NCBI GenBank assembly: GCA_034440615.1
Contig: JAOTOM010005094.1
Span: 832,001 to 896,000 of the forward strand
Direction: 5' to 3'
DNA: 64,000 bases
Origin: Ashinkailepas kermadecensis
Taxonomy: Eukaryota > Arthropoda > Thecostraca > Neolepadidae
In this document: positions 37,001 to 48,528 of the stretch, piece by piece
Numbering within the stretch: the stretch's first letter is position 1
Layout of the letters: each line of letters opens with the position of its first letter
Notes under the pieces: generated by a model
Seen by the model: the letters and a program-made list of their open reading frames with translations, nothing else
Database searches by the model: none
What the model was told of the DNA's origin: nothing
Position numbers and translations under genes: made by a program

Positions 37001-37497
37001 GAATATGAAATTAAGCCAGAGACATAAGGTTTTAAATAATCAAAAGGATCAAAGGCTACCTTTATCTACAATAATCCCAGATTGCCTAACTTATCAAGCC
37101 AATATATAAAGATACCACCATGAGATCATCATGTTGACATCATCAAAGTGCTTTCATATTCTGCTGTTTGTTTTTATATTCCTAATGTCAGCTATCATGG
37201 CATCAAATTATAATCAACCATTATGTGCTAAGTGGTATTAGATAGCCTGATACATGTGGCATTAGCACAGTATTTGGAAAGGTCAGTTTGCATTCTGTTT
37301 ATTTTGTGTCTAAATCCTATCACATTGAGCTGAAGCTGACACTGGCCTTTTTTTTCAAAAATGGATATCCTGCAATGTAAAAAAAAATGTATGGTTAATA
37401 AATTATGATAGTCCACCGTCACATGCATCCAACATCCTGGTAGAAGATATGGCAATGTCTTCTTAAAATGTACATTTTAGCTTGACTTTTTTCAGAT

Positions 37498-37638
37498 ATG
37501 GCTGCATTCTACCATTTGGGTACTTTTGTTGCTTACACATGGAATTCATTGTCCTTAAAAGTCATATTAGCATATTTAATTTTATTAGCATTTGCCCAGA
37601 TATGGAAGCGAAGCACCAAGCCATTGCACCTGAACAAG
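37498..37638 (+). CDS. ELOVL exon 1
   Basis: 47 codons from the ATG at 37,498 to a GTTAGT donor. It encodes the first membrane span and the basic KRSTKPLHLNK loop that precedes the conserved YNF in all ELOVLs. Codons are AT-rich, unlike the later exons. TTTTTTCAG ends two bases before the ATG, so a non-coding or partly coding exon may lie upstream. Confidence 0.7.
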
Positions 37639-38371
37639 GTTAGTGACAGTTGAACTGTTCAAAGAAGAAATATTCCCATTTGTGTAAGGACATGGGAACT
37701 GGTGTGGGTGGAGAGGGGGCACACTCCTGCAACTTTAGATGAGTTGAACATTGCCCTGAGTGTTGCATGGAAAGAATTGGCTTCAAAATCTGTCCCCCTC
37801 CCCAACTTTGAGGCAGTTCCTGTGCCACTGGGTGTGTGCATGAGGTGATAAGAGATGTATGCATTTAGCAGTCACTTTTGGCTGTCATATATGTATATGT
37901 ATTGCAAACATCCCTCTATGAATACAAAATAATGGATAACACTATTCTTAACAAAAAAATATGTATTTTTGCTTACCAGGCAGTTTATTCACTTTTCAGT
38001 GTAGTTGTTTTTGTTCAAAAGTATCAGTGGTCATATAAAACTTTCCATATTTTGTTGCATTAGGACTATATTAGAGCAATGCTACTGACTACTGTAGATG
38101 TGAATAGTGCTGCCATAATATACATCTGTCTTCAGGAGCAAAACCAGATTCAGTCACCAGATTCAATGCAGTAACTGCATAAATAAAAATATATCTGGGT
38201 ATCTTTTTATCCGTAGACACAGTGACCATAGATGCATGCATTCCACCAGCATTTTTTAAAATATTTTTTTGGCAAGTTTTTATTTCTTTGGCAAGTATTT
38301 ATTTGATAAGAAGTCATGCCAAGTACATGGTGCTCATCAATTCATTTCATCCCACATTTGTTTTCTGTCAG

Positions 38372-38542
38372 TTGATGGTGCTCTACAACTTCATCACGTC
38401 CCTGGCCAACGGTGTCTGCTGTGGGATGCTGTTGCACACGATGTTCAACTGTGACCGGTTCTACAGTAAGCAGCGCCATCTGGGTGTGGAGGCGGCCGCC
38501 ACCCTGTACTGGCTGCTCAAGATCGCCGAACTGCTCGACACA
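38372..38542 (+). CDS. ELOVL exon 2
   Basis: 171 bp, phase 0 at both ends, between a TGTCAG acceptor and a GTGAGT donor. It encodes LMVLYNFITSLANGVCCGML and ends with the conserved YWLLKIAELLDT, which comes just before the histidine-box exon. The usual Cys-Pro-Asp-Tyr loop of the family is not evident here. Confidence 0.85.
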
Positions 38543-39097
38543 GTGAGTGTCGAGTTCGCCCCCCACCCCTGGATCACCGACGTGGATGATAGATACTTGG
38601 ATAGGAAACTCCCTGTCGGTACTGATGGTCGGATCTAAGCAACCACTGCAGCCACCTAGCAGCTGAAGTGTAAAACATCAGCATATAGGAGACGGCCGTG
38701 GACCACCCGCTACGTTCTGAATGCAAACCAATAGAGACAAAACCTAGTTATATAACACTTAGCAGAGTTCATGGACACTGTGATATGTATGTAGTCAAGA
38801 GTGATTACGAGAGGAAAAGCACTATTCACAGAAAAAGATGCCCCCAGACGAGTGCTCTCCACGAAAATTCTTAGATCTGGCCCCAATATGCACAGACAAA
38901 TTCACTAAGCAGCAGTATTTCGTACACTATGCTAAAGGCGTGGGCGTAGGAGCGGCCAAAAAAAATGTGGTGAGGGAGGGAGGATCCACTCCGTACTACC
39001 CCTTCGGCTTTTCGCGACATCCGGGAAGCGACTGCACTGAACATCATGACTTGAGACTCCGGGTAAGTCGGAGGAGTCCGGGCCCCCTAGTTTGATA

Positions 39098-39480
39098 CCC
39101 GATGCGTTCCACGACATATCGACCAATGCACTTCACCCCATTAATTTTGATTGAGGCCCAAATCTGTTCACAGGGTGGTCTTTGGCTCCGAACACGGCTG
39201 TGCAATTTTCAGCCCAATTCGGCCAACGGTTTTTTAGCTATAGCCTCCTGCATTATTTTAGGTCAAATAGCATGGGTTGGTTTGACGACGAATATCTCAT
39301 CAATAAGAAGCTGAAATGGTGGCAAATGGTATATATTTCAGAAGAAAAAGGATCAACTGAAACAATCCCGAAAAAATGCCAATATTTCTTACATTTGACC
39401 TCGCGACCTCGTGACCTCCTGTGACCCCTAGCCCATCGAAATTGATAAGTTTGACGGCGGCATGATAAAAAATAAAAGGG
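39098..39480 (-). repeat. dispersed repeat family R, inverted copy
   Basis: Reverse-complement relative of the copies at 45,957-46,374 and 47,118-47,552. Shared parts include GGTGCGTTCCACGACA-like, TCGACGAATATCTCATCNAT-like and GACCTCNTGTGACCCCTAGCCC-like phrases. Confidence 0.7.
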
Positions 39481-41519
39481 GGCATGATTTCGCTGACCGA
39501 ACAAAACATGAAAAAATATGCTTATAAATATCCGATATATCGGTTATTCATGACTTTTTGTGCTTTTGCGTTTTCCGGGTAGGAAGGACATCCTGTAAGC
39601 TTTATTCCATTGGGGAGCTACGTTAGGTAGAACAATGGCATAAAGGCACATGATAGGAAAACGTTTTCCGAAGAAAAACATTCATACCTTTTTAATGTAG
39701 CGCCTCAGCCCTGGACAATAGCAATCAGCTGGTGGGGTGTGGTTTTTGCTACAAATATGACGCATGAGGAGATTGTGATCTATATCATTTTTTATCTGCG
39801 CGCGCGCCAAGTTCACCAACTACAGTGCAGAATTGCTGTGGCAATAGAAAGAATAGCTTTCGTGAAACGCAACTCTATAAAACAGCTGTATTTATATTCA
39901 CATATCAAATCCTTCCCACGGGAGCTTCGCTGGCGTGGCAGCACGTGCGCCCTATAGTATTTTCAATCGGTGAATGTGCCTGAAGCAAACTCGCCGATTG
40001 ATCGATGGATTTCGAAGGCGCTTCGGTAAGAACTATTTGGCTATTATCACAAAAATGTTGCACTGTAATTGGTTCAATTGGTGTGCGCACAGATCTAAAA
40101 CTGATATCGATCACAATCGTCACACGCGTCATATATGTAGCTAAACGACACCCCAGCAGCTGACGTTATTGTCCAACCTGACTCGATAGGCCTTGGTAGC
40201 GCCCAAGGCTATAGAACACGCCTTGGTAGCGCCTATTGTTTTTCTTCACGAATTTAAAGGTCACCAATGGTCTTATTTACGCGGAGCGATGCAATTGTAC
40301 TTCGGAACAACTGACAGGTATTGAATAACATCAAGCAAGGAAACAACGCAACCCGACCCTATTAAATTAGGTTTCATTACCTAAATATTAAATCTGGCGC
40401 TGTAAGGAGGTACCTATAACGAACATGAGGATACCTTTATGTCGGCGATCAAATGTTAGGAGGGTCTATCATTTTGTGTCAAAGAAGAAAGCATTGCTTC
40501 TCTGTGGACTGCTGATGAAGGCGTTACAGGCAAATATACGCCGAGGTGTTTGTCTCGCGTATGTCTTTCCTCACACCCCATCCGTACCCCCGAGGTGTTT
40601 GTCTCGCTCAATACTCTCCAGCCTGGTGGCTGTTCTGAAGGAGATAAGGGTGCCGATGTTAATGACGGCGGACAACAGAAGGGTTGACATGGGGGAGGAA
40701 ACGATAACAGTCTTGGCACAGCTGGAGCAGTGCACGGCTCAGTTTTGGACAACGCCTGGTGGGAAGAGGACGTAGTGATTTTTTTCGACGTGCGTAAAGC
40801 TACAAGCAATGGTGCATAGTCACTGTGTCGATCCGCATCGTCGTTGTAAGAGAGTTAGTTTTTGAGCGTCTTGATCCCATATAATTCAGCAATGCCCCTT
40901 CGTCATGGCGCGACAAATACCCGGCTCCGAGACCGGCGTCGCCTGTCTGTTGCCTACGTCAGCTGCCACCGCCCCAGCGAGGTCGCCGTTCGTTGGACAT
41001 TGTACTGTACCTTCCCTCCCTCTTTCCGGGCTAACACCCCGCCAGCGAGGCGCCAGCCCCGTGACCTCTAACCGACCGACGCGCCACGCCGCCGTCGTAA
41101 ATGCTAGATGTAACTGTGTTCACATAAAGTTATACGTTTGGCTGTCCCGTAACCGTAATTGATATAATCCCGTAAGCCTTGCGATTGTAAAAGTGTACCG
41201 TAAACGTAACGCATTGTCACCGCCACTAGAAATAGACTATTTCCCCTTCTAGAAGGCCGTCGACATGGATGTGAGGTCATGGTGTGCTTCTGCGGCCCTT
41301 GACCAATCCGTGAGCGGGGGTCTTCCGGCCGCTAGCGCTCGTGTGCCCCCAAGCCAGTTCAGCTTGAATCCTCTGAGAGGTCGGACCGCTGCTCCGCGCG
41401 CCCGCTACCCAACTAAATTCGGCTTCTAAATTCATAGGAAAGGCAGTATCACGGCTTACCTTCCGAGGAGAACGTACTGTACGGTGTCTGGAGTTCTCGT
41501 GTGATCGTGGAGTGCTGCA

Positions 41520-44500
41520 GTGCAATACAGGGCAGCAAAAGGTACTGGTACTATCGTGACTGGAGTTATCGCGAACAAGAGGTCGCTAGACTTTCGCGTG
41601 CCAATAAGGACTTTCCTACATCGTCATAAAAAGCGAATGGCAAAAAGTGTTGCTGAAGTATCAGTAAGCCTCATTGAAAACGTGAGCGATCCCCGCATTA
41701 CCAGAGGTGTGGTTTTGTGTGTGGAATTTCGGATCAGGCTGACTGTGAAAAGCCTTCCGAGCGCTGAGGCCGAGAGTTCCAGTTCAACACAGGAAAGCGA
41801 TGCAAGCGCTGCCAGTGGATCAGCAAATGTTGCTGAACTGCATCAATCTGAAGCAGAAGGCAGTCGTCAAGACATGGACCTAGTAATGCCAGTTCTCGGC
41901 ATCACACCCATCGGCACAAGTATGTTACTTACCTGCTCGCTCATGCTTGTGTAGCGTCGACGCCTGGGAGGTGCAAATGAAATGCCCGAGGAGTGAGGCA
42001 CGGCAGTGAGGTGGATATTTGCACCTCTCTATTAAAAGCGAGGCTAAGATCAGTCTCAATCAGTTTGAAAAAGTGACGCGAAATGGTTGCATACAAGCTT
42101 AAAGTAATCCAACGCATCAGTTGAATAGTTTTTGTATTATAGTACCCGCTGTTCACTGGTCGCTGCCCTGTTCGCAATTCAGATAATCAGCCAATTCTTA
42201 ATGGGCGCTGAATGACCTCGTAGTCGGCGCGCCCTTAAGCCAAAATAATCAATAAATCAGCCAATTCTTATTTAGTTGTCTTTGTGCTATTTGAATTGTT
42301 CTGTTCATTTTCGCCATCAATTGGCCGTTGCAGCATTAAAATTAGGCACGACATTCGTGGTTAGCTGTAAAACATTTATAGCAGACCTGATGCGATTCTT
42401 ATAAATATACCTACCTGCAATTGCTACAACCGTCGTTGTAAATCCCATTGGTATTCCTTTTCAGGAGTGCACAAGGATCAGAGGGCAAGTGTCGGAAGAG
42501 ATAAGCTGACAAAGGCAAGTAGAGTGCTTAAAATAAAACTTGGAGACTCGCTGGGGGTTGAGATTGCTACGCCTATGACCATGCCTGCAAAACAGCAGAA
42601 GCGAGCAGTGGATGACGACTTGGCTAGGCATGTACAATCTCGTGCGGAATACGTGCAATTTGCGAGCTATTAATTTGTATTTTCCTTTGAAAGCGGTAAG
42701 CATGCGAACAGATCTGTATGCACAACATCCTTAGTTATTTGAGATAGCTTCAGTGGCACGGAAACTGTGCCAAAGTTGATATGGAGGGGGGGGGGGCAGA
42801 GTAAGAGACATTTTTAAATCAATAACTTCCATGCAACACCCATAGGGTCAATGTTGAACTCGTCCGAAGTTGGGGTGGGGGCGCTGCCCCCACCCCTCGG
42901 GTTCCCGGGTTCATAGGTACTCTCTCCCTCTCTTTTTTTATCCCTCCATATCTGCATCTCGTAGCACCGTTATGAAGTATTTGTGTTAGTCTTTTGTTTC
43001 AGATAAGATAGTCTCATGGAGGAGCTGAAAGTCGGCTTCCATAGCAGCAGCGACGACAAAGGACGACTAGCCATCCTGACCCTGTCGCCATTTCAGTAGA
43101 CCCGTACGGCTGAATTCTTCGATACGACAAATTACATGGTGAAGAAGAGTCGCCAGATGAAGCAGGCATGCGGTATCCTTCTAGATGTTCAGAAGCTCCA
43201 TCAAGGTCGGTTGATAAGCAAGGAAGATCAGGCAACAATACGATCTTTCTATGAGTCGGACAGTGTGAGTAGGATGTGTCCTGGCAAAAGCGACTGCGTT
43301 ACGGTCCGCGCTTCTGATGGCAGTAAAGTAAAAGTACAAAAACGTCTCATCCTCTGAAATATCCGAGAGATATACAAGCTGTACAAAGAAGATTCCAATA
43401 ACCCGCGCGTCGGGTTTTCGCGCTTCGCCACCCTGCGACCGAGACGCTGTGTGCTGGCTGGAAGCAGCGGCACCCACTCGGTGTGTGTCTGCACATACCA
43501 TCAGAATCCAAAACTGATGATCTCGGCGCTAGATTTAAAAGACGTCAGCTACCGCGATCTATTATGCCACGCGGTATGTGACGTCATCAGCCGCGAATGT
43601 ATGATGCATGCCTGCGATCAGTGCCCGGGCGAAAAAGTGATTTTGGCAATCCTCAAAGAACTGGGCAGCGATGATCCGAATAACCAGCCTGATGGCGAAA
43701 TTAAGTTTAAGCAGTGGGTAACTCCAGATCGCTGCACTTTGGTGGATTATTCTGAAAGTAGAGAAGAGTTCTCAAAATACTCAGCCAAAAAATTGCAAAG
43801 CTGACGAAACACCACCATGTGGCACGGGAACAGGGCAGGTATTTTGCGCACTTGAAGGAGAATGTGAAGGAAAATGAAGCAGTAATTCAAGGTGATTTTG
43901 CTGAAAATTATTATTTCGTGGTGCAAGATGCTGCCCAGTGGTTTTTCATTGGGACGCACCCCAGTGCACGGTTCACCCGTTTGTTGTGTACTGGAGGAAG
44001 GGCGGCAAATCACACCACCAAAGCTAATGCTTCATCTCGGATAGCACAAAGCATAACACGGCAATGGTGCACACATTCATTCGAAAGTTAATTCCAATGA
44101 TTCAACATTTCGTGCCAGTCCTCCAAAAAGTGCACTACTTCAGTGACAGCTGCGCCGCTCAGTATAAAACAAATATAATTTTGTAAATATCTGTCGCCAC
44201 GAGCAGGACTTTGGTGTTTCATATGCTTGGAACTTCTTTGCTACCTCACATGGCAAGGGAGCATGTGGCGGTATTGGTGGTATGGCAAAGCGAGCCACAT
44301 ATCATGAAAGCCTGAAGCGTCCTACGACGAGTCAGATTTTCACGGCTGATGCAATGTTTCAATTCTGGACCGAAAAAAATCGTGAGTAGTGTTCATTTCA
44401 TGTTTGTCACGAAGGACGAATTTAAAGCAGTGGCAATTCGCAGCCGTTTCGCAGAAGCGATCACTCTCAAAGGTACGCAGCAATTTCACAGTATTTCACC

Positions 44501-44575
44501 TTTCAGCAACACAGCGGTGCTAGTAAGCGAGTTGTCATGGGATCAAGGGCGAGAGATGAAGGCATCCAGGTGAAT
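41520..44575 (+). pseudogene. transposase-like pseudogene (uncharacterised arthropod repeat protein)
   Basis: Pieces of one protein appear in order: MPVLGITPIGTS (ending 41,920), a stretch with KASRVLKIKLGDSLGVE (from 42,468), LMEELKVGFHSSSDD and on through YMVKKSRQMKQACGIL (43,015-43,200), VGFSRFATLRPRRCVLAGSS and HSVCVCTYHQNPKLM (43,410-43,520), GDFAENYYFVVQDAAQ (43,895-43,940), VHYFSDSCAAQYK (44,130-44,170) and WNFFATSHGKGACGGIGG (44,230-44,285). I know this order from repetitive, uncharacterised proteins common in arthropod and cnidarian genomes. The spaced acidic residues (DFAENY, FSDS) suggest a DDE-type transposase, which is inference. It is dead: in-frame stops near 43,098 and at 43,355-43,357, a frameshift near 43,803 and more after 43,940. 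The third motif reads CGGIGG where I expect CDGIGG. Confidence 0.7.
42201..42254 (+). mobile_element. short SINE-like retroposon (54 bp), 16-bp target duplication
   Basis: AATCAGCCAATTCTTA flanks it at 42,185-42,200 and 42,255-42,270. The insert contains TGACC, GTCGGCGCGCCCTTAAGCC and an AATAATCAATA tail. Confidence 0.85.
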
Positions 44576-44940
44576 GCGATGTAAAGAAATGGCAGTAGTG
44601 CGATTACAATAGTGGTGTTCAGATTTGAGTTCCATTTCTGTAATGCTTATCCACGAATATTATCATAGACATTGCAACTTGAACATCCGTGAGACTCTGA
44701 AGTGAATGCACCCTCAAGCATTTGACTTACTTGGCATGTGTCACATAAGCTCGCATGTTTTGTCCATGCAAAATTTCGTCATTCGCGCGTCTTAACTTGT
44801 TGCAAGTGTGCATATGTACCATTGTGCAGGGCAGTGCCCCATACGCAATGTCCACATGCGCAGTGTCAGAGGGAAGGGGGGGTGGGGACTCTCTAAAATG
44901 TGGGGGTGTTTCTTCCTCCTCCCCCCCCCCATCCGGGTAG

Positions 44941-45181
44941 AAAGGCCCACACAAAACACCAACCAAGAGCGTGAACAATGAAGCCACATGAAGGTGGTGA
45001 AAATGATGTTTCCGGGCACAGCATACATGCACCGTAAAAGTCAAGAGTGGCTTGCAATAGGCGTTCGACTGTCCATGTAAACGATACTCGGTAGGTGGAA
45101 AGAAAGCATAATTGTACTTCTTGTTGTGATGTTAGCATGGTCGAGTATGGTCAGACTGCATCGTTGTCATGTTTGATGGCA
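44941..45181 (+). repeat. dispersed direct repeat, copy 1
   Basis: Related to 45,430-45,652. Both contain GTGAACAATNAANNCAC, GCAATAGGNNTTCGACTGT and CATAATTGTACTTCTTGTTG-like phrases in the same order. Confidence 0.7.
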
Positions 45182-45429
45182 TTAAATACATATTGTAAGT
45201 AACCGCCATGTTTTATGAAGTAAAATCACGCCGTTGCATGGGAATAAGCTACGACACTATGATGATCATAAAACGTGCAACCCTTGTTAAGGAAACTACA
45301 AGAGCTATGTTGAAGAGCTGCAAATGTGTAAGTTGGAAGAAAACAATTATAATCATCTGACGTTTATTTCGTTGTCCTATCCCATCGTTGTTCTACTAAG
45401 AAGTGCAGTGCAGTTATGTACACTAATGT

Positions 45430-45652
45430 GCAATATGCAAGGAGTACCCAAAACGTGAACAATAAAATCACGGGAAGCTTGCGAGAATGTTTTTGGGGAC
45501 ACGCTTTGTATACCGTGACAGAAACGCCAGTGTTTGCATTGCAATAGGGATTCGACTGTACGTCCATGTGAATGATACCTACAAGTAGAGTGGAGACACA
45601 ATTGTGCTTCTTGTTGCGAGGCCAGCACGGTTGAACATGGTCAGATGTTTCG
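45430..45652 (+). repeat. dispersed direct repeat, copy 2
   Basis: See 44,941-45,181. About 500 bp separate the starts of the two copies. Confidence 0.7.
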
Positions 45653-45956
45653 ATCACCACATCACCAGATGTGCCGAAGTAAAATTACATCGTTACAGGT
45701 ATAATCCTATGGACGACCTATCGGTAATCGAAGACCTTGAACTTTTGTAGTTAATAAAGGTAAACTATAAGACTTACATGAATAAGTTTTGAATGTTTTG
45801 TTACACAAACGTTTCTATATCACGTGTTTTATTTCATTGTTCGATGTCTCGTAGTTGTCCAATGGGAGAAAACTTACTCGACATCCGCCCGTTCCAAAAA
45901 TCGCAAAGTCACGAAAAGCCTTGGAGAACGGACGCCTAAGTGGGATATTTAAAAGC

Positions 45957-46374
45957 AAAACACATTTTTTTTATATGACAGCCAAATCATGCCCGTTGGT
46001 ATTTCTGCCATAAAATTTATAAATTTCAACGGGCCAGGGGTCACGAGGTCAAACGTGAGAAATGTGGATATTTTGTCACGAATATATTTTCGTTAATAAT
46101 TTGTATTCCCAAAGATGGATAATATGTCATACTTTCTCTTCATTATCGATGAGATATCTATCGCCAAAGATACCCTTGTTGTATGACCTAAAAACACTGT
46201 CGGAGGCCATAATTCCGAAACTGTTGGTCGGATCGTGCTGAAACTTGTTGTTTCAATGTTCAGGTGTGTTCAGAGCCTAAGACTACCATGTAAGCAAATT
46301 TTGGTCCAAATATAAATTTAGTGGGTGTAAAATTGTAAAAGTTTTGGTCGGTCTGTCGTGGAACGCACCACCTG
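45957..46374 (+). repeat. dispersed repeat family R, copy 2
   Basis: Starts AAAACACATTTTTTTTATAT and ends GTCGTGGAACGCACCACC. It is a close match over about 420 bp to 47,118-47,552. Confidence 0.85.
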
Positions 46375-47117
46375 ATAACATGAGGATCGTAGCCCGGCAT
46401 GATGTCACACGTACATCGAACCCTTCACATGCAGTTGTCTCGTCGACTGACCTTCGTGCATATGTCATTGTTTGACTGACGATGATATGGGCGCTGCATG
46501 AGCGACGCAATCTATGTACCCATAAACTCCAATACCCAACCTATCGGTAATGGGTGACCTTGAGCTTTGTGAAGTTTATTGAGGCAAACTATAAGACGTC
46601 GATGAATAAGTTTTTAAATATTTTTTTTGTCAAGCAAACGTTTTTATATCACCACTGTTTATTTCATTTTTCGATCCCTCGTAGTTTTCCAATGGGAGAC
46701 AACTTACTCCAAATCCGTCCGTTCCGAAATTCAGAAAATCATAGAAACTATGGAGAACGGACGCCTATATGGAATATTTAGAAGCTGTAGGCGCGTGATC
46801 TCGATGTCCAGTTTTCAACTGCAGATTCGCAACTCGCATACTCAGGTGTATTGTTGCAAGGTTTTATGCGGTTTCGAGGTTCTGCCGCTCAACACCGATC
46901 ACTTCACCCACGGAGCCTCCATCGAAAACTAACAGACGCCTTCAAACTGCCCTTCTCGTCAACTCAGTATTGTGCGCGCGGAGTAACAGAGAATATAGTT
47001 TCGCGCAAGATATGAACAGCACGCGGCGCGGCGGTCGATCTGTTTAGTTCAAGCTACTTAGAGGGGTCAACGTCTCGTACGCACACCAATCCAACCAGCC
47101 GTGCACTTGGCTACAGA

Positions 47118-47552
47118 AGCAAAACACATTTTTTTTATATGGCGGCCAAAGCATACCCGTTTGTATTTCTGCCATCAAGTCTATCAATTTCAATGGGCTA
47201 GGGTCATAGAAGGTCACGACGTCAGGGGGTCACGGAGCCAAACGTGAGAAATGTTGATATTTTATCACGGATTTGTTTTCTTTCATCATTTTTCTTCCCA
47301 AAGATGCATAGTATGTCACATTTTCTCTTCATTATCGATGAGATATCTACCGTCCAAGATACCCTTGTTGTGTGACCTCACAATACTGCCGGAGGCTATA
47401 ACTCCGAAACCGTTAGTCGGATCGGACTAAAACTTGTTTAGGCGTGTTCAGAGCACTAGACTACCCTGTACACCAATCTTGGTCTAAATATAAATTTATT
47501 TGGTGTAAAATTTGAGAATTGTTGGTCGATCTGTCGTGGAACGCACCACCCC
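47118..47552 (+). repeat. dispersed repeat family R, copy 3
   Basis: Same ends and order as 45,957-46,374, with a small insertion (AGAAGGTCACGACGTCAGG) in the middle. Confidence 0.85.
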
Positions 47553-47584
47553 GCTATTGTTAACTTGTCATTTTCCCCATTCAG

Positions 47585-47646
47585 TTTGTCGCTAAATGAC
47601 CAATGCAGTCGATGCGCCCTAAAGCCCCAATAACTAACTAACTAAC
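47585..47646 (+). mobile_element. short SINE-like retroposon (62 bp), 13-bp target duplication
   Basis: TTTCCCCATTCAG flanks it at 47,572-47,584 and 47,647-47,659. The body contains GACCAATGCAGTCGATGCGC and ends in four AACT units. Confidence 0.9.
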
Positions 47647-48378
47647 TTTCCCCATTCAGCCTGAAAATAAGGGCCTGACCTCTCGCTGGTTTGGTGAGAT
47701 ATCTATCTGCAGCCTTGCTGCACATAAATATCATGCTGAAATATGGCATGTGGATTCTCTAATCGATTTGTCAAGCGTCCCAGAAATATTGGCCTAGGTC
47801 TTTACGAGGGGTGCAACGGAAAGGGTCACTGATAAGGCTTTTGCTATCCATCACCCGGGCAGAATTAAGGGCTTACGGGCTTACAGAATTAAGATGGATT
47901 CAAGGTATGTTTTCGGAGATCCAATTGTGTGCTTACCTTGACATATTCATAAAATGTCATTCAATTTCCATCAGTATTGTTCACTAACGAATGAATCATG
48001 CTCCCATTTCATCACCCGCAGGGAATCGTCCAAGATATTTTGAGTCTGTGGGAGGGGCGTCCGCTACTACTGGGCCATCGTCACCGCTCCATCGTCTCGA
48101 CTAGTTTCCGCTTGTATTCTTCGGGATGACTCACGCAAGGGCGTCGCTACCGGGGGTGGGTGGGTGGGGGGGGCAGCGGGGGCAATCGCCCCCCTGTCGT
48201 AAAACTGGTGGGCGCCGCCCCCCCCTTGAAATTTGAGGAGGCCCATATCCGCAAATGCACAGGAAAATAAGGTGAGCAAGGAGGCCGACGGGACAGAAGA
48301 TCATGCTGTCAATGAGACCTCAAGACTGACGAGGCCCCCAGGAAATATAATCGGGTCTCTATAAGAGACGTAGAACAG

Positions 48379-48528
48379 TTGGTTAGTTATTGGTTTTACG
48401 ACACGTCGACCGTTGAGTCATATAGCGTCGCCAATCTCTCACGCCGATTGGTCGCGGGCGAAGAGTAGCGACAGGTGAGATTCGAACCCACAATCTTTCG
48501 ATTGTGAGACGAGCATCTAACCCCTAGA
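48379..48528 (-). mobile_element. tRNA-derived SINE (150 bp), 9-bp target duplication
   Basis: GTAGAACAG flanks it at 48,370-48,378 and 48,529-48,537. On the minus strand it begins TCTAGGGGTTAGATGCTCGT (A-box-like), has a clear B box GGTTCGAATCTC, and ends CCAATAACTAACCAA. The neighbouring satellite units show the uninterrupted target (GTAGAACAGAGATTGGGAGG). Confidence 0.9.

Noticed and set aside
48430..48528. tRNA gene suggested by the B box
   Set aside because: The B box belongs to a tRNA-derived SINE flanked by a 9-bp target duplication. No complete cloverleaf or anticodon arm could be drawn with confidence.
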